Assembly: GCA_963818925.1 (NCBI GenBank) | Contig: CAWFTN010000001.1 | Coordinates: 558,001 to 622,000, forward strand | Reading direction: 5' to 3' | DNA: 64,000 nt | Source: JAMXLG01 sp963818925 | GTDB taxonomy: Bacteria > Vulcanimicrobiota > Vulcanimicrobiia > Vulcanimicrobiales > Vulcanimicrobiaceae | Shown here: piece after piece, positions 8,295 through 16,495 of the stretch | Layout: every line of letters begins with the position of its first letter | How positions within the stretch are numbered: the stretch's first letter is position 1 | Notes under the pieces: generated by a model | What the model was told of the DNA's origin: nothing | Databases searched by the model: none | The model's input: only the letters and a program-made list of their open reading frames with translations | Position numbers and translations under genes: made by a program

Positions 8295-8516
8295 CCGCAC
8301 CGATCACTGCAGCTGCAGCGCGCCGGTAACGATCTTCCGCGCTACGTCGAGCCCATCGTTGCCGCCGTCGAGCGCAACGCGACTCATGGAGCCGCGCTTC
8401 AGCCGGAGCATGTTCACTACGTCGATATGCACGTTTTGGATAGCCGCGCGCTAGAATTCTGCTCGCGCGCCGGACTCGGTGCTAAGATGGAAGAGTTGAC
8501 TCTGCTCAACTTTTAG
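8295..8516 (+). other. Open frame without start codon after the membrane-protein gene
   Basis: The frame of the preceding gene stays open past its TAA for 73 codons to TAG 8514, with coding-like composition (NDLPRYVEPIVAAVERN, EHVHYVDMHVLD). No convincing start or ribosome site exists, so it may be a gene remnant. I do not recognise the family. Confidence 0.25.
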
Positions 8517-8538
8517 CTTCTTCATGTAGGACGTACTA

Positions 8539-8835
8539 ATGGACACCCAGACGCTTAAGCAAGACCGTGTCGACTTCAACGAATTCCTCGACAAGGTTGC
8601 GGACCGCATCATCGAGCGAGCGCAGGCGCGTCATGTTCCCGGCATCGCCCGAGTCGCAAACGTGTGGCGGCTCAATAGCGCGGAGGCGACGATGACGCAG
8701 GACGTGCCGTCACGTGACCTGCTGGTGACGTTCCGCGGCGGCCCCGACGCATCACGCTCTAGTGAGTACAAACCGGATAACGTCGACTCAACCGCAGACG
8801 CGATTATCGATAAGCTGTACTTCCTGACGCGCTAA
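8539..8835 (+). CDS. Small hypothetical protein, 98 residues
   Basis: ATG start preceded by TAGGACG about 10 nt upstream. It is a soluble, mixed charged protein with no signal peptide, membrane segment or Cys. The N-terminal half looks helical (DRVDFNEFLDKVADRIIERAQ), and the C-terminus contains TADAIIDKLYFLTR. I do not recognise a family. Good codon usage and a plausible ribosome site support a real gene. It is convergent with the giant oxidase gene to its right. Confidence 0.55.
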   Translation: MDTQTLKQDRVDFNEFLDKVADRIIERAQARHVPGIARVANVWRLNSAEATMTQDVPSRDLLVTFRGGPDASRSSEYKPDNVDSTADAIIDKLYFLTR

Positions 8836-8957
8836 CGCGTTTGACGCGTGTCGCGCCGTAAAAAAGAACGCGTTGCTGCGCGCTCGCGGGTTTGGGCGCG
8901 TTGTACGCGATACCGCGCGAAACAAAATTGTTCGCGCCGTGATGCCCTATGGTCACT

Positions 8958-11957
8958 CTATAGGCCCATTCGAGCGGTGAACGCATTGTCGAACACCGGT
9001 GGATGGCCGCCGCGCAAGAAGTTGCGGATCGCTCTAAACGCGTCCAAGCGCGTCATCGCGCCGCGAAACGGCTGTCCGAGCGGCGAAGCGACAAGATTGC
9101 TCGCCTGAAAACGGTCGTTCTCCAAACCCCAATGCAGAAGTGGTAGCGGTCCGGGACCTTTGAATGCGAGCACGCGATCCAAAATCGCATCCATGACCGC
9201 ATTTGCTTCGGGTGAGCGGTACGCGACGATTTCGGTCATGACCGACCACGGTGAATACTGCTGCATGCCGAGCAGCGTTTGCGTCGGCGGACAGACACGG
9301 ACGGAGATGTAGCCGAGCAGCGGGTTCTTGCCGTTGCGCATCGTGTTCGCAAGCACGTCGTCGATGATCGCCTTTTGCAAGAACGTGAAGGCGTTCGTCG
9401 GGTCGAGTGCGATCTCGAAACCTCGTCCCGGAATTCCCGTGTCCGGCCAGCCGATTGCGCCGACGGTGTATGATACGGCGGTTGTGTCGGAGTTCAAGCC
9501 TGATGCGGCGTTGCGACCGCGCCGCGTCCCTTGCATCGCGTGGAAAATGCCCGTGAGGACGCCGCCGAAGAAATCGAGTCCGTTGTCCGGATTGCTGTCA
9601 TTGTGCATGTTGGCAGCGACTTGCGCGCACAAGGCTGCGAGCGCCCCCACTTGCGCACTTGAAAGACTCGTGACGAGCCCAAGCAGGTTTGTGACGTTTG
9701 ACGTCGTTTCCGGACCGCCGTTCCAGAAATTGCCAAAGGCATCGCTTGCAAAATTAACGATGTTCGTCGGGTAGTGGAATACGTCAAAGACGCGTCCCAT
9801 CAATTTGTCACCGTTGACGTCATCGCTCTTGCCGAGCTCAAAGGCGAGCGTTTCCATGAAGTCGTTCAACGACGTTCCCGGCGTGTTCGGATCGTCGGGC
9901 AGCGCCGGTGTCTGTTCCCGGTTGACGATCCAACAGTCCAGGTTGATTGGATTGATCGCCAGATCGGCGTACACGTTTTCGTTCTGAAGAATTCCGGTTC
10001 CGTTGACATCACCTTGGAGGAGAGCCATGAGCACTTGCGTGTTGGCTTTCGGGTCGGCGGAAGTTAGCTGCGCCCGCGTAACGCCCGCCTTGGCCAGCAG
10101 CGCGTCCCATGTCAGCGACGTCACAACTTGACGAATACCGAACTGCTGCACGACGTGCAGCACGACGGAGTAAATGACGCCCATCGTTCCCATTGAGACG
10201 ACAACCGCTTTGAGCACGTCTTGCGCGCTAAGTCCGGAAATGCCGCTCCACGGAGTTGGGCTTAACGGGCCGCCGATGAAGTGCGCGGCATCGATCGCGG
10301 GATATCGCGCTTGTAACTTCACCGGATCGGCGACGGGAATATCACCTTCGATCCACCACTGGACGCCGCCCGGACCAACCAAGTGAATTGCGCGCACTTC
10401 GTCCACTAAAAGCGGCGACGAAAATTCGCCACCGTGCGTTGCGGACGAGAGCGTTCCGGCAAGCGTGGCTCCCGGTGAGCCGCCCGTGGCGCGAAGCGCT
10501 AGACGCGGAGACTGATGATCGAGCAGCTGCTGCAAATCCGCGATCGTTATGCCGGCCTCGACATGAAATAAAATATCTTGCGGAAGCGGTCTGCCGGCGG
10601 GATCGCTGCCCGTCACGCTCGTTTGTATGCCTGGAAAATCGCACTGCAGGCTCGACGCCAAATTGCGCGTGTCGATGATGCGCGCATTGGAGGCGGGAGT
10701 CGATAACTGCGCTCCGCCGTTTGTGATCTGCCGAAGCAGCGACTGATTGTACCTCGTGGAAAAGTTTTGATTCTGCGCTACGGCATCCGGAAGCAGATCC
10801 ATCGGCGTCGCTGCTGCCGCGGAAAGGCTTTCGAGCAAATTGCGCATTCCTTGCATTCCGCGACGTCCTTTGTTGAAGATCGAGATCGCTTCGACGTCGG
10901 GTTGGAGCAGTGGCAGCGACGCGTCGGTGAATGACCATCCGCCGCCGACTGCTTTAACAGGGGTTTTATCTGGCTCGCGTCCAATCGGCGCGCCGACGAC
11001 CGCCTTCGCCAAATCGTCCAGCGAGCGCGGTACGCGGCGGTCCGGAACGACATAGCCGAACGTCTGGGACCAATTCTGCCACCACGAGCCGGCCTTCGGC
11101 GTCGCAAGACAGAGTGGATCGCCGAACGTCCAGTCTGTTTGTACAGGCGCGGGCGCATCGTTATTGAGCTTTGTGCTTAGCGCGCCGGTTGGGAACGAGG
11201 TAACATGCGTGCCCGAGTCCGAGATGCCATCCGCCACCGTGATTTTACCGGCAGCCGACATCAATCGCACCGTGGCGCCGCCTTGAATGGTTTTATGCAG
11301 CGTTACCGTTCCGCAGGCAGCGAAATCGACGCACGTGTGGCTGTTGTCGACAGCGCCGCCCAGATCGATCTGGCCGCCCGAGGTTGCAGCCACAAAACTG
11401 TCGCTGTCGATCTTCTTGTCATCGTCGCTGCCGGTCTGGCCGATCGAGACGTTACCGGACGCGGTAAGCCAAACTTTGCTTCCGCCCGTGATTTTTTTGT
11501 TTATGGTGATCGAGCTACGATTGCTAACCGCGTCAAGTCTACTAGAGCCGTCGATCTTGTCGCCGTACGTGATAATTCCGTCTGCGATGTTCCGAATGCG
11601 CGCGCCATAATTGATCTCGCCCGGTACGGTGATCGAGCCGTTAGCGCGCAAGTCCGCTGTGGCTTTGTGAATGTAGCTGCCGAACGTTATCGAGCCGCCG
11701 GCACTGACAGTGACGCTGCTCTTGCCATCGATCTTTCGGTCATCACTGCTCAGAGTCGTGTCGCTTCCAATCGAAACGTTGCCACCCGCTTTGAGCGTAA
11801 CCTGACTTCCCCCGTCGATCTTTCCCGTAATAGTGATGTCGCCTGGCGTTTCCAAGAACACGAGACTGTGTTCGTCGATGTGGCCGTTTACCGTTATTCC
11901 GGACGGGTCGGTCTGCCAAACGACGCTATGATTATCGATCGCAGCGAGAGTCAACAC
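8958..11957 (-). CDS. Giant FAD-linked (PCMH-type) oxidase fused to an N-terminal beta-helix-like repeat domain
   Basis: 999 residues, GTG start 6 nt after GGAGGG. Residues 1-250 are imperfect repeats of about 21-24 residues alternating Gly/Asn turns with short strands (GDITITGKIDGGSQVTLKAG, GGSITFG, SSITINKKITGGSKVWLTASG), as in right-handed parallel beta-helices. From about residue 310 the sequence is a VAO/PCMH flavoprotein: PRSLDDLAKAV, VKAVGGGWSFTD, then ATGGSPGATLAGTLSSATHGG and VDEVRAIHLVGPGG, the usual FAD-binding elements. The C-terminal 450 residues would form the substrate domain and are unfamiliar. No signal peptide is apparent. The reaction is unknown; family members oxidise alcohols, lactones and sugars. 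It is about twice the size of a typical family member. Confidence 0.78.
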   Translation of the reverse strand: MLTLAAIDNHSVVWQTDPSGITVNGHIDEHSLVFLETPGDITITGKIDGGSQVTLKAGGNVSIGSDTTLSSDDRKIDGKSSVTVSAGGSITFGSYIHKATADLRANGSITVPGEINYGARIRNIADGIITYGDKIDGSSRLDAVSNRSSITINKKITGGSKVWLTASGNVSIGQTGSDDDKKIDSDSFVAATSGGQIDLGGAVDNSHTCVDFAACGTVTLHKTIQGGATVRLMSAAGKITVADGISDSGTHVTSFPTGALSTKLNNDAPAPVQTDWTFGDPLCLATPKAGSWWQNWSQTFGYVVPDRRVPRSLDDLAKAVVGAPIGREPDKTPVKAVGGGWSFTDASLPLLQPDVEAISIFNKGRRGMQGMRNLLESLSAAAATPMDLLPDAVAQNQNFSTRYNQSLLRQITNGGAQLSTPASNARIIDTRNLASSLQCDFPGIQTSVTGSDPAGRPLPQDILFHVEAGITIADLQQLLDHQSPRLALRATGGSPGATLAGTLSSATHGGEFSSPLLVDEVRAIHLVGPGGVQWWIEGDIPVADPVKLQARYPAIDAAHFIGGPLSPTPWSGISGLSAQDVLKAVVVSMGTMGVIYSVVLHVVQQFGIRQVVTSLTWDALLAKAGVTRAQLTSADPKANTQVLMALLQGDVNGTGILQNENVYADLAINPINLDCWIVNREQTPALPDDPNTPGTSLNDFMETLAFELGKSDDVNGDKLMGRVFDVFHYPTNIVNFASDAFGNFWNGGPETTSNVTNLLGLVTSLSSAQVGALAALCAQVAANMHNDSNPDNGLDFFGGVLTGIFHAMQGTRRGRNAASGLNSDTTAVSYTVGAIGWPDTGIPGRGFEIALDPTNAFTFLQKAIIDDVLANTMRNGKNPLLGYISVRVCPPTQTLLGMQQYSPWSVMTEIVAYRSPEANAVMDAILDRVLAFKGPGPLPLLHWGLENDRFQASNLVASPLGQPFRGAMTRLDAFRAIRNFLRGGHPPVFDNAFTARMGL

Positions 11958-12149
11958 AACACGCCCTCCGTTTGCTCATTGGTAGGGTGGTATTCGGTAC
12001 TATGGCATACGATCGGCGGTTCTCCTTTTGAAATTCCGGTTCAAATTACTCATATACGCTACGCTAGTGCACGCGCATCAGAAAGTGCGATTCACATACT
12101 GGTTGGGAGAAGGGTCCGTTCTTCGCAGCCGCACCTCATTGATAATGAA

Positions 12150-12182
12150 GAAGCCCTGCAACGACAATGCGCGCAGGGCTTC
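12150..12182 (-). terminator. Hairpin after the 12189 gene fragment
   Basis: A perfect 10-bp stem, GAAGCCCTGC (12150-12159) with GCAGGGCTTC (12173-12182), lies just beyond the stop of the minus-strand fragment. Read on the minus strand it is followed by TTCATTATC, only weakly T-rich. Confidence 0.45.
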
Positions 12183-12188
12183 GACCGA

Positions 12189-12530
12189 CTAGACCGCGTC
12201 ATTTACGGCGAATAGCTGCACGCACCGTAGTGGTTCGACCCATTCTTCTTGGATATTGTAGATCGCGTTGAGCACGATTGTACGGTCGTTGCTACGGCAG
12301 ATGTTACCGATCTCGCCCCGCCAGCTGTTGTACCACGCGAATGTTCCGTTGTTGATGTCCGGGTCGGTCATGGTTTCATAGATTTCGTGAGAAACCGTCG
12401 AGTCCGTCGAATCAGCGACTTTTCCGCTCGGTGCTTTGCAGCCGGCGATGTTTTGATAACTTTCGAAGCTGTAGAGGGTGTGGCCGATGTCGCTGCGCAC
12501 AAGTTCGACGGCTCTAGTACCAAAACGCAT
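12189..12530 (-). pseudogene. C-terminal fragment of a zincin-like / phosphate-induced-type exported protein
   Basis: The last roughly 110 codons of this minus-strand frame are protein-like: DSTVSHEIYETMTDPDINNGTF followed by AWYNSWRGEIGNIC and NIQEEWVEPL. SHEIYETMTDP with a downstream GEIGN-C pattern recalls bacterial proteins with an SHExxEAxTDP zinc-like motif near the C-terminus. No N-terminal portion exists: upstream the frame only runs antiparallel to nothing of its own and then shadows the epoxide hydrolase gene in another frame. I read it as a truncated 3' remnant; the left limit of homology is uncertain. Confidence 0.5.
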
Positions 12531-12597
12531 ATAACTGCGAGCGTTGAATCGCGCGCATCGCATAGCGCACTCGGATCCGAGAACGCGCCGTTCCGTC

Positions 12598-13905
12598 TTA
12601 TGAAGTTCGCAGCGTTTTAAAAGCTGCGCGCAGTTCTTCTGAGAAAATTTGCGGCTGCTCCCAGGCGGCAAAGTGACCGCCGGCCGACGCTTCGTGGAAA
12701 TAGATGAGCTTGTGAAATGCCTGTTCGGTCCAGCTCCGAGGAGCCAGGTAGATCTCGCCGGGAAAAACAGTCGCAGCAGCCGGGATAGAAACGTTCGCAG
12801 CATTGACTGGACTGGTTTTATTTTCCCAATACGAGAGAGCCGCCGAAACGGCCGTGCTCGTTACCCAATACAACGTGATGTTGTCGAGAACGTCATCGCG
12901 TGTTAGTGCGCCGGCCGAATGTTCGTCGACCGTGTGCCCGGCTACCGCAGAGATCACAGTCGCTGCCGGTTGGTTCCAGCCGTCGCCGTGATCCAACAAC
13001 CACGCTGCCAGGCCGACGGGCGAATCGACCAATCCGTACAGTGTTTCCGGCCGCGTATGCATGAATGCTGCGTAGGCGAATTGCTTTCCATACAGCAGTT
13101 GTAACTGCTGGTACGCCCGTTTCTCGGCCGCTGAAAGGCTCGCCGGTGCGGGTTCGCCGCAGCTAAGCGATTTTGCGATGTTCTTCGGAACGGTAGCCGG
13201 CAGGCTCGTGTGAATGCCCAGGAGTCCTGGCGGAGCCTGTTCGGCCATCAATGTCGTAACGACCGAACCGAGATCACCGCCCTGTGCTGCGAAGCGCGTA
13301 TAATTCAGGCGTTTCATCAACGTGACCCAAGCGCGCGCCACATGCTCGGTACCCCATCCGGTCACTGTTGGCTTTCCCGAAAACCCGTAGCCGGGTATCG
13401 ACGGAATAACGACATGGAACGCATCAGCTGCGGACCCGCCATGTGCCGTGGGATTCGTCAGCGGCTCGATGATCTTGAGCTGTTCGATAATCGAGCCCGG
13501 CCACCCGTGCGTAACGATCAATGGGAGCGCATCGGCGTGTTTCGATCGAACGTGAATGAAGTGAATGTCGAGTCCGTCAATCTCCGTCTTGAACTGCGGC
13601 AGCGCGTTCAATTTGGTTTCGCATTTCCGCCAGTCATAGTCGGTCGCCCAATAACGTGCAACGCTCTGCATCATTGCCAGCGGTACACCTTGAGACGTAT
13701 CGCTGACGGTCTCGCGTTCGGGCCAAATCGTCGCGTTGATGCGCCTGCGCATGTCCGCGAGTGTCGCTTCCGGAATATTGACACGAAACGCGCGAATAGC
13801 GTTATCGCTGGTCGCCTCTGCTTGAGCAAGTAGCGGTGTCGCCGCTACAGCGGCGGCGGTCATAGCGCAGAAGCTACCGCGGGTCAGGCCTGACGTTTGT
13901 TCCAT
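12598..13905 (-). CDS. Epoxide hydrolase (alpha/beta hydrolase with EHN domain), exported
   Basis: 435 residues from ATG 13905, preceded by GAGGAG. The N-terminus is a signal peptide (SFCAMTAAAVAATPLLAQA). Residues 40-140 match the epoxide hydrolase N-terminal domain (FRVNIPEATLADMRRRI, WATDYDWRKCETKLNALPQF). The alpha/beta core follows: THGWPGSIIEQ supplies the oxyanion element, and QGGDLGSVV carries the nucleophilic Asp. The C-terminal HFAAWEQP carries the catalytic His. It opens epoxides to diols; exported homologues are common in soil bacteria but their substrates are mostly unknown. It is the only complete gene in its transcription unit, with a truncated fragment downstream. Confidence 0.88.
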   Translation of the reverse strand: MEQTSGLTRGSFCAMTAAAVAATPLLAQAEATSDNAIRAFRVNIPEATLADMRRRINATIWPERETVSDTSQGVPLAMMQSVARYWATDYDWRKCETKLNALPQFKTEIDGLDIHFIHVRSKHADALPLIVTHGWPGSIIEQLKIIEPLTNPTAHGGSAADAFHVVIPSIPGYGFSGKPTVTGWGTEHVARAWVTLMKRLNYTRFAAQGGDLGSVVTTLMAEQAPPGLLGIHTSLPATVPKNIAKSLSCGEPAPASLSAAEKRAYQQLQLLYGKQFAYAAFMHTRPETLYGLVDSPVGLAAWLLDHGDGWNQPAATVISAVAGHTVDEHSAGALTRDDVLDNITLYWVTSTAVSAALSYWENKTSPVNAANVSIPAAATVFPGEIYLAPRSWTEQAFHKLIYFHEASAGGHFAAWEQPQIFSEELRAAFKTLRTS

Positions 13906-14095
13906 ATGTAGCTCCTCGTTTTGCTCTGCGATTACCACTGCTTGCGGTGAAACAATGATCCCACTCGCGGAGAGCGGCTGCAATACACCGCGGTTTCCGG
14001 CCGTATTCAAAAAGATACTATTATGAATCTAATTGACGCGCGGAAAATGCAGTGATAGAATACTGCTGGATTTCTAATGGTAGGGGAGATCCGTC

Positions 14096-14624
14096 GTGCG
14101 TTTTCCGGCATTCGTTGCAGTGCTGATGGCGATCGGCCTTCTGGGCAGCGACCCCAATCCGTTGTGAGAAGCATCACGATCGTTGGAAATCCCTCCGTTC
14201 CGGTACCAACGCTGATCGCACATCTGGCGGTAAGGCCGGGCATGCGAAGTCCGACGCTGTCCGCATAAAGGACGCGGAATCAGCGAGGAACTTCTACGAA
14301 GCGCGGCACCTGGAACTGGCCGTTATTGAGGGCGGGATCGAACCGGCCTCGCTTGATGCGAGGTCCGATACCGGAGTGGTGAAGTATCCCGTTTACGTAG
14401 CCAAAGTTGCAGCAGTACGCGTCGCCGGCAACGCGCACGTCAATCAAGTAACGATTGATAAGCTACTGCAACTTCGAGCGGGCATGACTTTCAATACTGA
14501 ACTCATGAAGGCGGACGAACAACGCCTGCGAGCAATCGGGAAGTTTGAGAAAATTAACGCGAGTATAGATGCGAATCCGAACAAGCCGCAAGACATCACG
14601 CTCGTGTGGGTTATCGATCGGTAG
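14096..14624 (+). pseudogene. Two-POTRA-domain exported protein gene with two frameshifts
   Basis: GTG 14096 follows TAGGGGAG and encodes a signal peptide (FPAFVAVLMAIGLLGS) before TGA 14165. The homology then continues in another frame (RSITIVGNPSVPVPTLIAHL...) to a stop at about 14266, and again in a third frame from KDAESARNFYEARHLELAV to TAG 14622. The first stretch and the last (VAAVRVAGNAHVNQVTIDKLL, then LMKADEQRLRAIGKFEKINASI) are both POTRA domains as in BamA-type outer-membrane assembly proteins. Both changes correspond to loss of one base (or gain of two). An intact frame over residues 14376-14624 survives, but without a good start. Confidence 0.65.
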
Positions 14625-14687
14625 AGCAACGCTCCGTTCGTAAACGCACAGGGAAAAAACGCGAGCAGCGTTAAGACAGCCTTCTGC

Positions 14688-15080
14688 GTGAAGCGAAACC
14701 TCGTATTGACGGTAACGTCGCTGCTTTCGATCCTTTTCGCATCCTTCCACCTAGTGGATGACATCGTATACGGATCGGAAAAAGGCGTGGCACCAAACGT
14801 CCTTATCGTAGCCATTCTTACTGTTTGGTTGTACGGAACGCTGATGCTGCCCGAACGTCGTGTGGGGTATATTATCATGCTGGTCGGATCGCTGCTCGGG
14901 CTGACCATTTTCGTGACCCACTTAACTGGAACCGGCGGCCTCCCAGGCGTTCACATTGGCAAGTTGAGTGGTCCCTTTTTCTTCGTCTGGACGCTCCTCG
15001 CGCTTGCGGTTGTTTCTCTTTTGTCGCTCACGGTCTCAGCGCAAGGTCTATGGAGTCGGCTGCGCTCGAAGGCGCGATAA
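14688..15080 (+). CDS. Small polytopic membrane protein, four predicted segments
   Basis: 130 residues from a GTG without a strong ribosome site. Hydrophobic segments lie at about residues 5-25, 37-54, 60-82 and 95-118. The sequence SILFASFHLVDDIVYG near the start and a loop THLTGTGGLPG are the only distinctive features. I do not recognise the family. Its stop lies within a few bases of the first short ATLF-type repeat copy. Confidence 0.6.
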   Translation: MKRNLVLTVTSLLSILFASFHLVDDIVYGSEKGVAPNVLIVAILTVWLYGTLMLPERRVGYIIMLVGSLLGLTIFVTHLTGTGGLPGVHIGKLSGPFFFVWTLLALAVVSLLSLTVSAQGLWSRLRSKAR

Positions 15081-15257
15081 TGAATGCGCTTGGAAGAGCT
15101 GTTCGACGTAGTAGCACATTGCGGGATCAATCCGGCGTAGCCGTTCGCGGGTAGCGCGCGGCCAATGCGATGTCACGTCATTGACTTCCACGCACGCGAA
15201 AGTTCCACGTATGCGCGGAGCGTTTCGGCCATTATGTAGGATTGGAATTGCGGCCTA
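15081..15257 (-). repeat. ATLF 3'-end repeat, copy A (degenerate)
   Basis: Read on the minus strand it contains VTSHWPRATRERLRRIDP and YYVEQLF, matching the last 50 codons of the ATLF protease gene at 22065-22643. It carries a small internal duplication and an insertion near GGAATT at its right end. It begins directly after the stop of the 14688 gene. Confidence 0.7.
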
Positions 15258-15344
15258 GCATTCGCGTAGCCGGTCGGAGTATGGGTGCATTATCTCGGAT
15301 TGGCCGAGCAGGTGAGCGTTGCCGACCGGTAAGTGATTTAGGCT

Positions 15345-15498
15345 TCAGCGCGAAATTGTGTCTGGAAGATACGCTCAACGTACGCATACAAATCCGCGTC
15401 GACTCCACAGTTGCATTTTCGTTGCACGCGGCCAATGCGACGTTACATCGTTAAGCTCTACGTACGCGCGGAGCCTCGGCAATTACGTGGAATTAGAA
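15345..15498 (-). repeat. ATLF 3'-end repeat, copy B (degenerate)
   Basis: It matches the same segment, with indels that break the frame (ELNDVTSHWPRATK in one frame, VDADLYAYVERIFQ in another). The right border is GCAATTACGTGGAATTAG. Confidence 0.7.
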
Positions 15499-15888
15499 GG
15501 TTCGCGTAGGGTGCATGAGGCGATGCAAGAATCCGGCCTGTGTGCCGCATTCGCAGCGGTTAATAGTCGAGGTCTCGATGAGCGAAATTGGCTTTCACGC
15601 GCCCGATGATCTGGAGCGATCGTTCTTGCGAGTAGCAACGTTCCGCTATCCGGAGTTCCACGCACAAGTGAGTAGATGTGAGGTTGATAACTACGACCCA
15701 ACCGGCTATTGCGACGTGCGCGTGATTCCGGGATGTGTGGCGGTCCGTCCCTGCGTGACCGGCCCGCCTTGCCGGAAGTGGAGACAATCCTATCGATTAG
15801 CGACGGGTTTCTTGAGAGCGTAGAGTTCGTCGGTTATACGCTTGATGAGAGCAAGCGTGACTTCATGCGTTACGGAAGAGGTACGGAT
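15499..15888. other. Gene-poor stretch upstream of the VOC gene
   Basis: A plus-strand open frame from ATG 15578 to 15823 (82 codons, beginning MSEIGFHAPDDLER) exists, but it has no family resemblance and a poor ribosome site. I see nothing else that can be supported. Confidence 0.3.
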
Positions 15889-16278
15889 GTGAAAGTACAA
15901 CTTGGCGCGGTCTGGCATTTCAGCCTTGCCGTCAGAGACCCGGAGAAGAGCGCGCAGTTTTGGACCAAGAACTTCGATCTGCAGGAAATGTTCCGGTCCG
16001 ACGAGGCCATCGGACTGACGAACGACGCGACTATCATCGGGTTCTTCAAAGGCACACCACGTCCGGACGCGATCGACCACATGTCGTTTCGTCTCAACAG
16101 TATGCGCGCGCTGCGCGAAGCGCTCGAGACGTTGAAGAAAAACGGCGTAGAACTGGAAGATCCGGGCGACGAGATCGGCCCTACATCGCCGGGCTCGCCG
16201 CATATGGGCCTGTGGTTTCACGATCCCGACGGGTATCGCTGGGAGCTCTCGGTTCAGAACGGTGCCCGCGAGCGGTAA
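15889..16278 (+). CDS. VOC-family (glyoxalase/bleomycin-resistance-like) protein
   Basis: 129 residues from GTG 15889, preceded by GGAAGAGG; the longer frame from 15709 adds 60 unrelated residues. It has the single-module VOC fold pattern: WHFSLAVRDPEKSAQFWTKNFDL at the N-terminus, a His-Met-Ser strand (DHMSFRLNS) in the middle, and LWFHDPDGYRWEL at the end. The first and middle His and the terminal Glu are placed like metal ligands. The role could be glyoxalase-like chemistry or an isomerase; the substrate is unknown. The stop is 1 nt from the convergent stop of repeat copy C. Confidence 0.85.
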   Translation: MKVQLGAVWHFSLAVRDPEKSAQFWTKNFDLQEMFRSDEAIGLTNDATIIGFFKGTPRPDAIDHMSFRLNSMRALREALETLKKNGVELEDPGDEIGPTSPGSPHMGLWFHDPDGYRWELSVQNGARER

Positions 16279-16279
16279 G

Positions 16280-16441
16280 TTAGGCGGCTTGCGAAAACTC
16301 GGCGCTGAACAGTCGTTCCACATACTCAAAGAGCATCGGATCGACTTTTCGCAGTCGTGCTTTCGTTGCGCGTGGCCAATGCGACGTCACGTCATTTATT
16401 TCGACAAACGCGCGGAGCGCCTCGGCAATTATGTGGAATTG
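16280..16441 (-). repeat. ATLF 3'-end repeat, copy C (open frame of 53 codons)
   Basis: The minus strand is open from the right border to TAA 16280 and encodes FHIIAEALRAFVEINDVTSH, then WPRATKARLRKVDPMLFEYV and ERLF. No start codon is present. The right border is GCAATTATGTGGAATTG, a small inverted repeat (CAATT N6 AATTG). Confidence 0.85.
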
Positions 16442-16495
16442 AAACAATCTGCATAATGTCGCGGGTGCTTGTCCAAAGAGACCGAACGGGGCGAG

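Noticed and set aside
11205..12215. 336-codon plus-strand open frame opposite the N-terminal repeats of the giant oxidase
   Set aside because: Regular repeats on the other strand explain the open frame; no signal, ribosome site or motif supports it.
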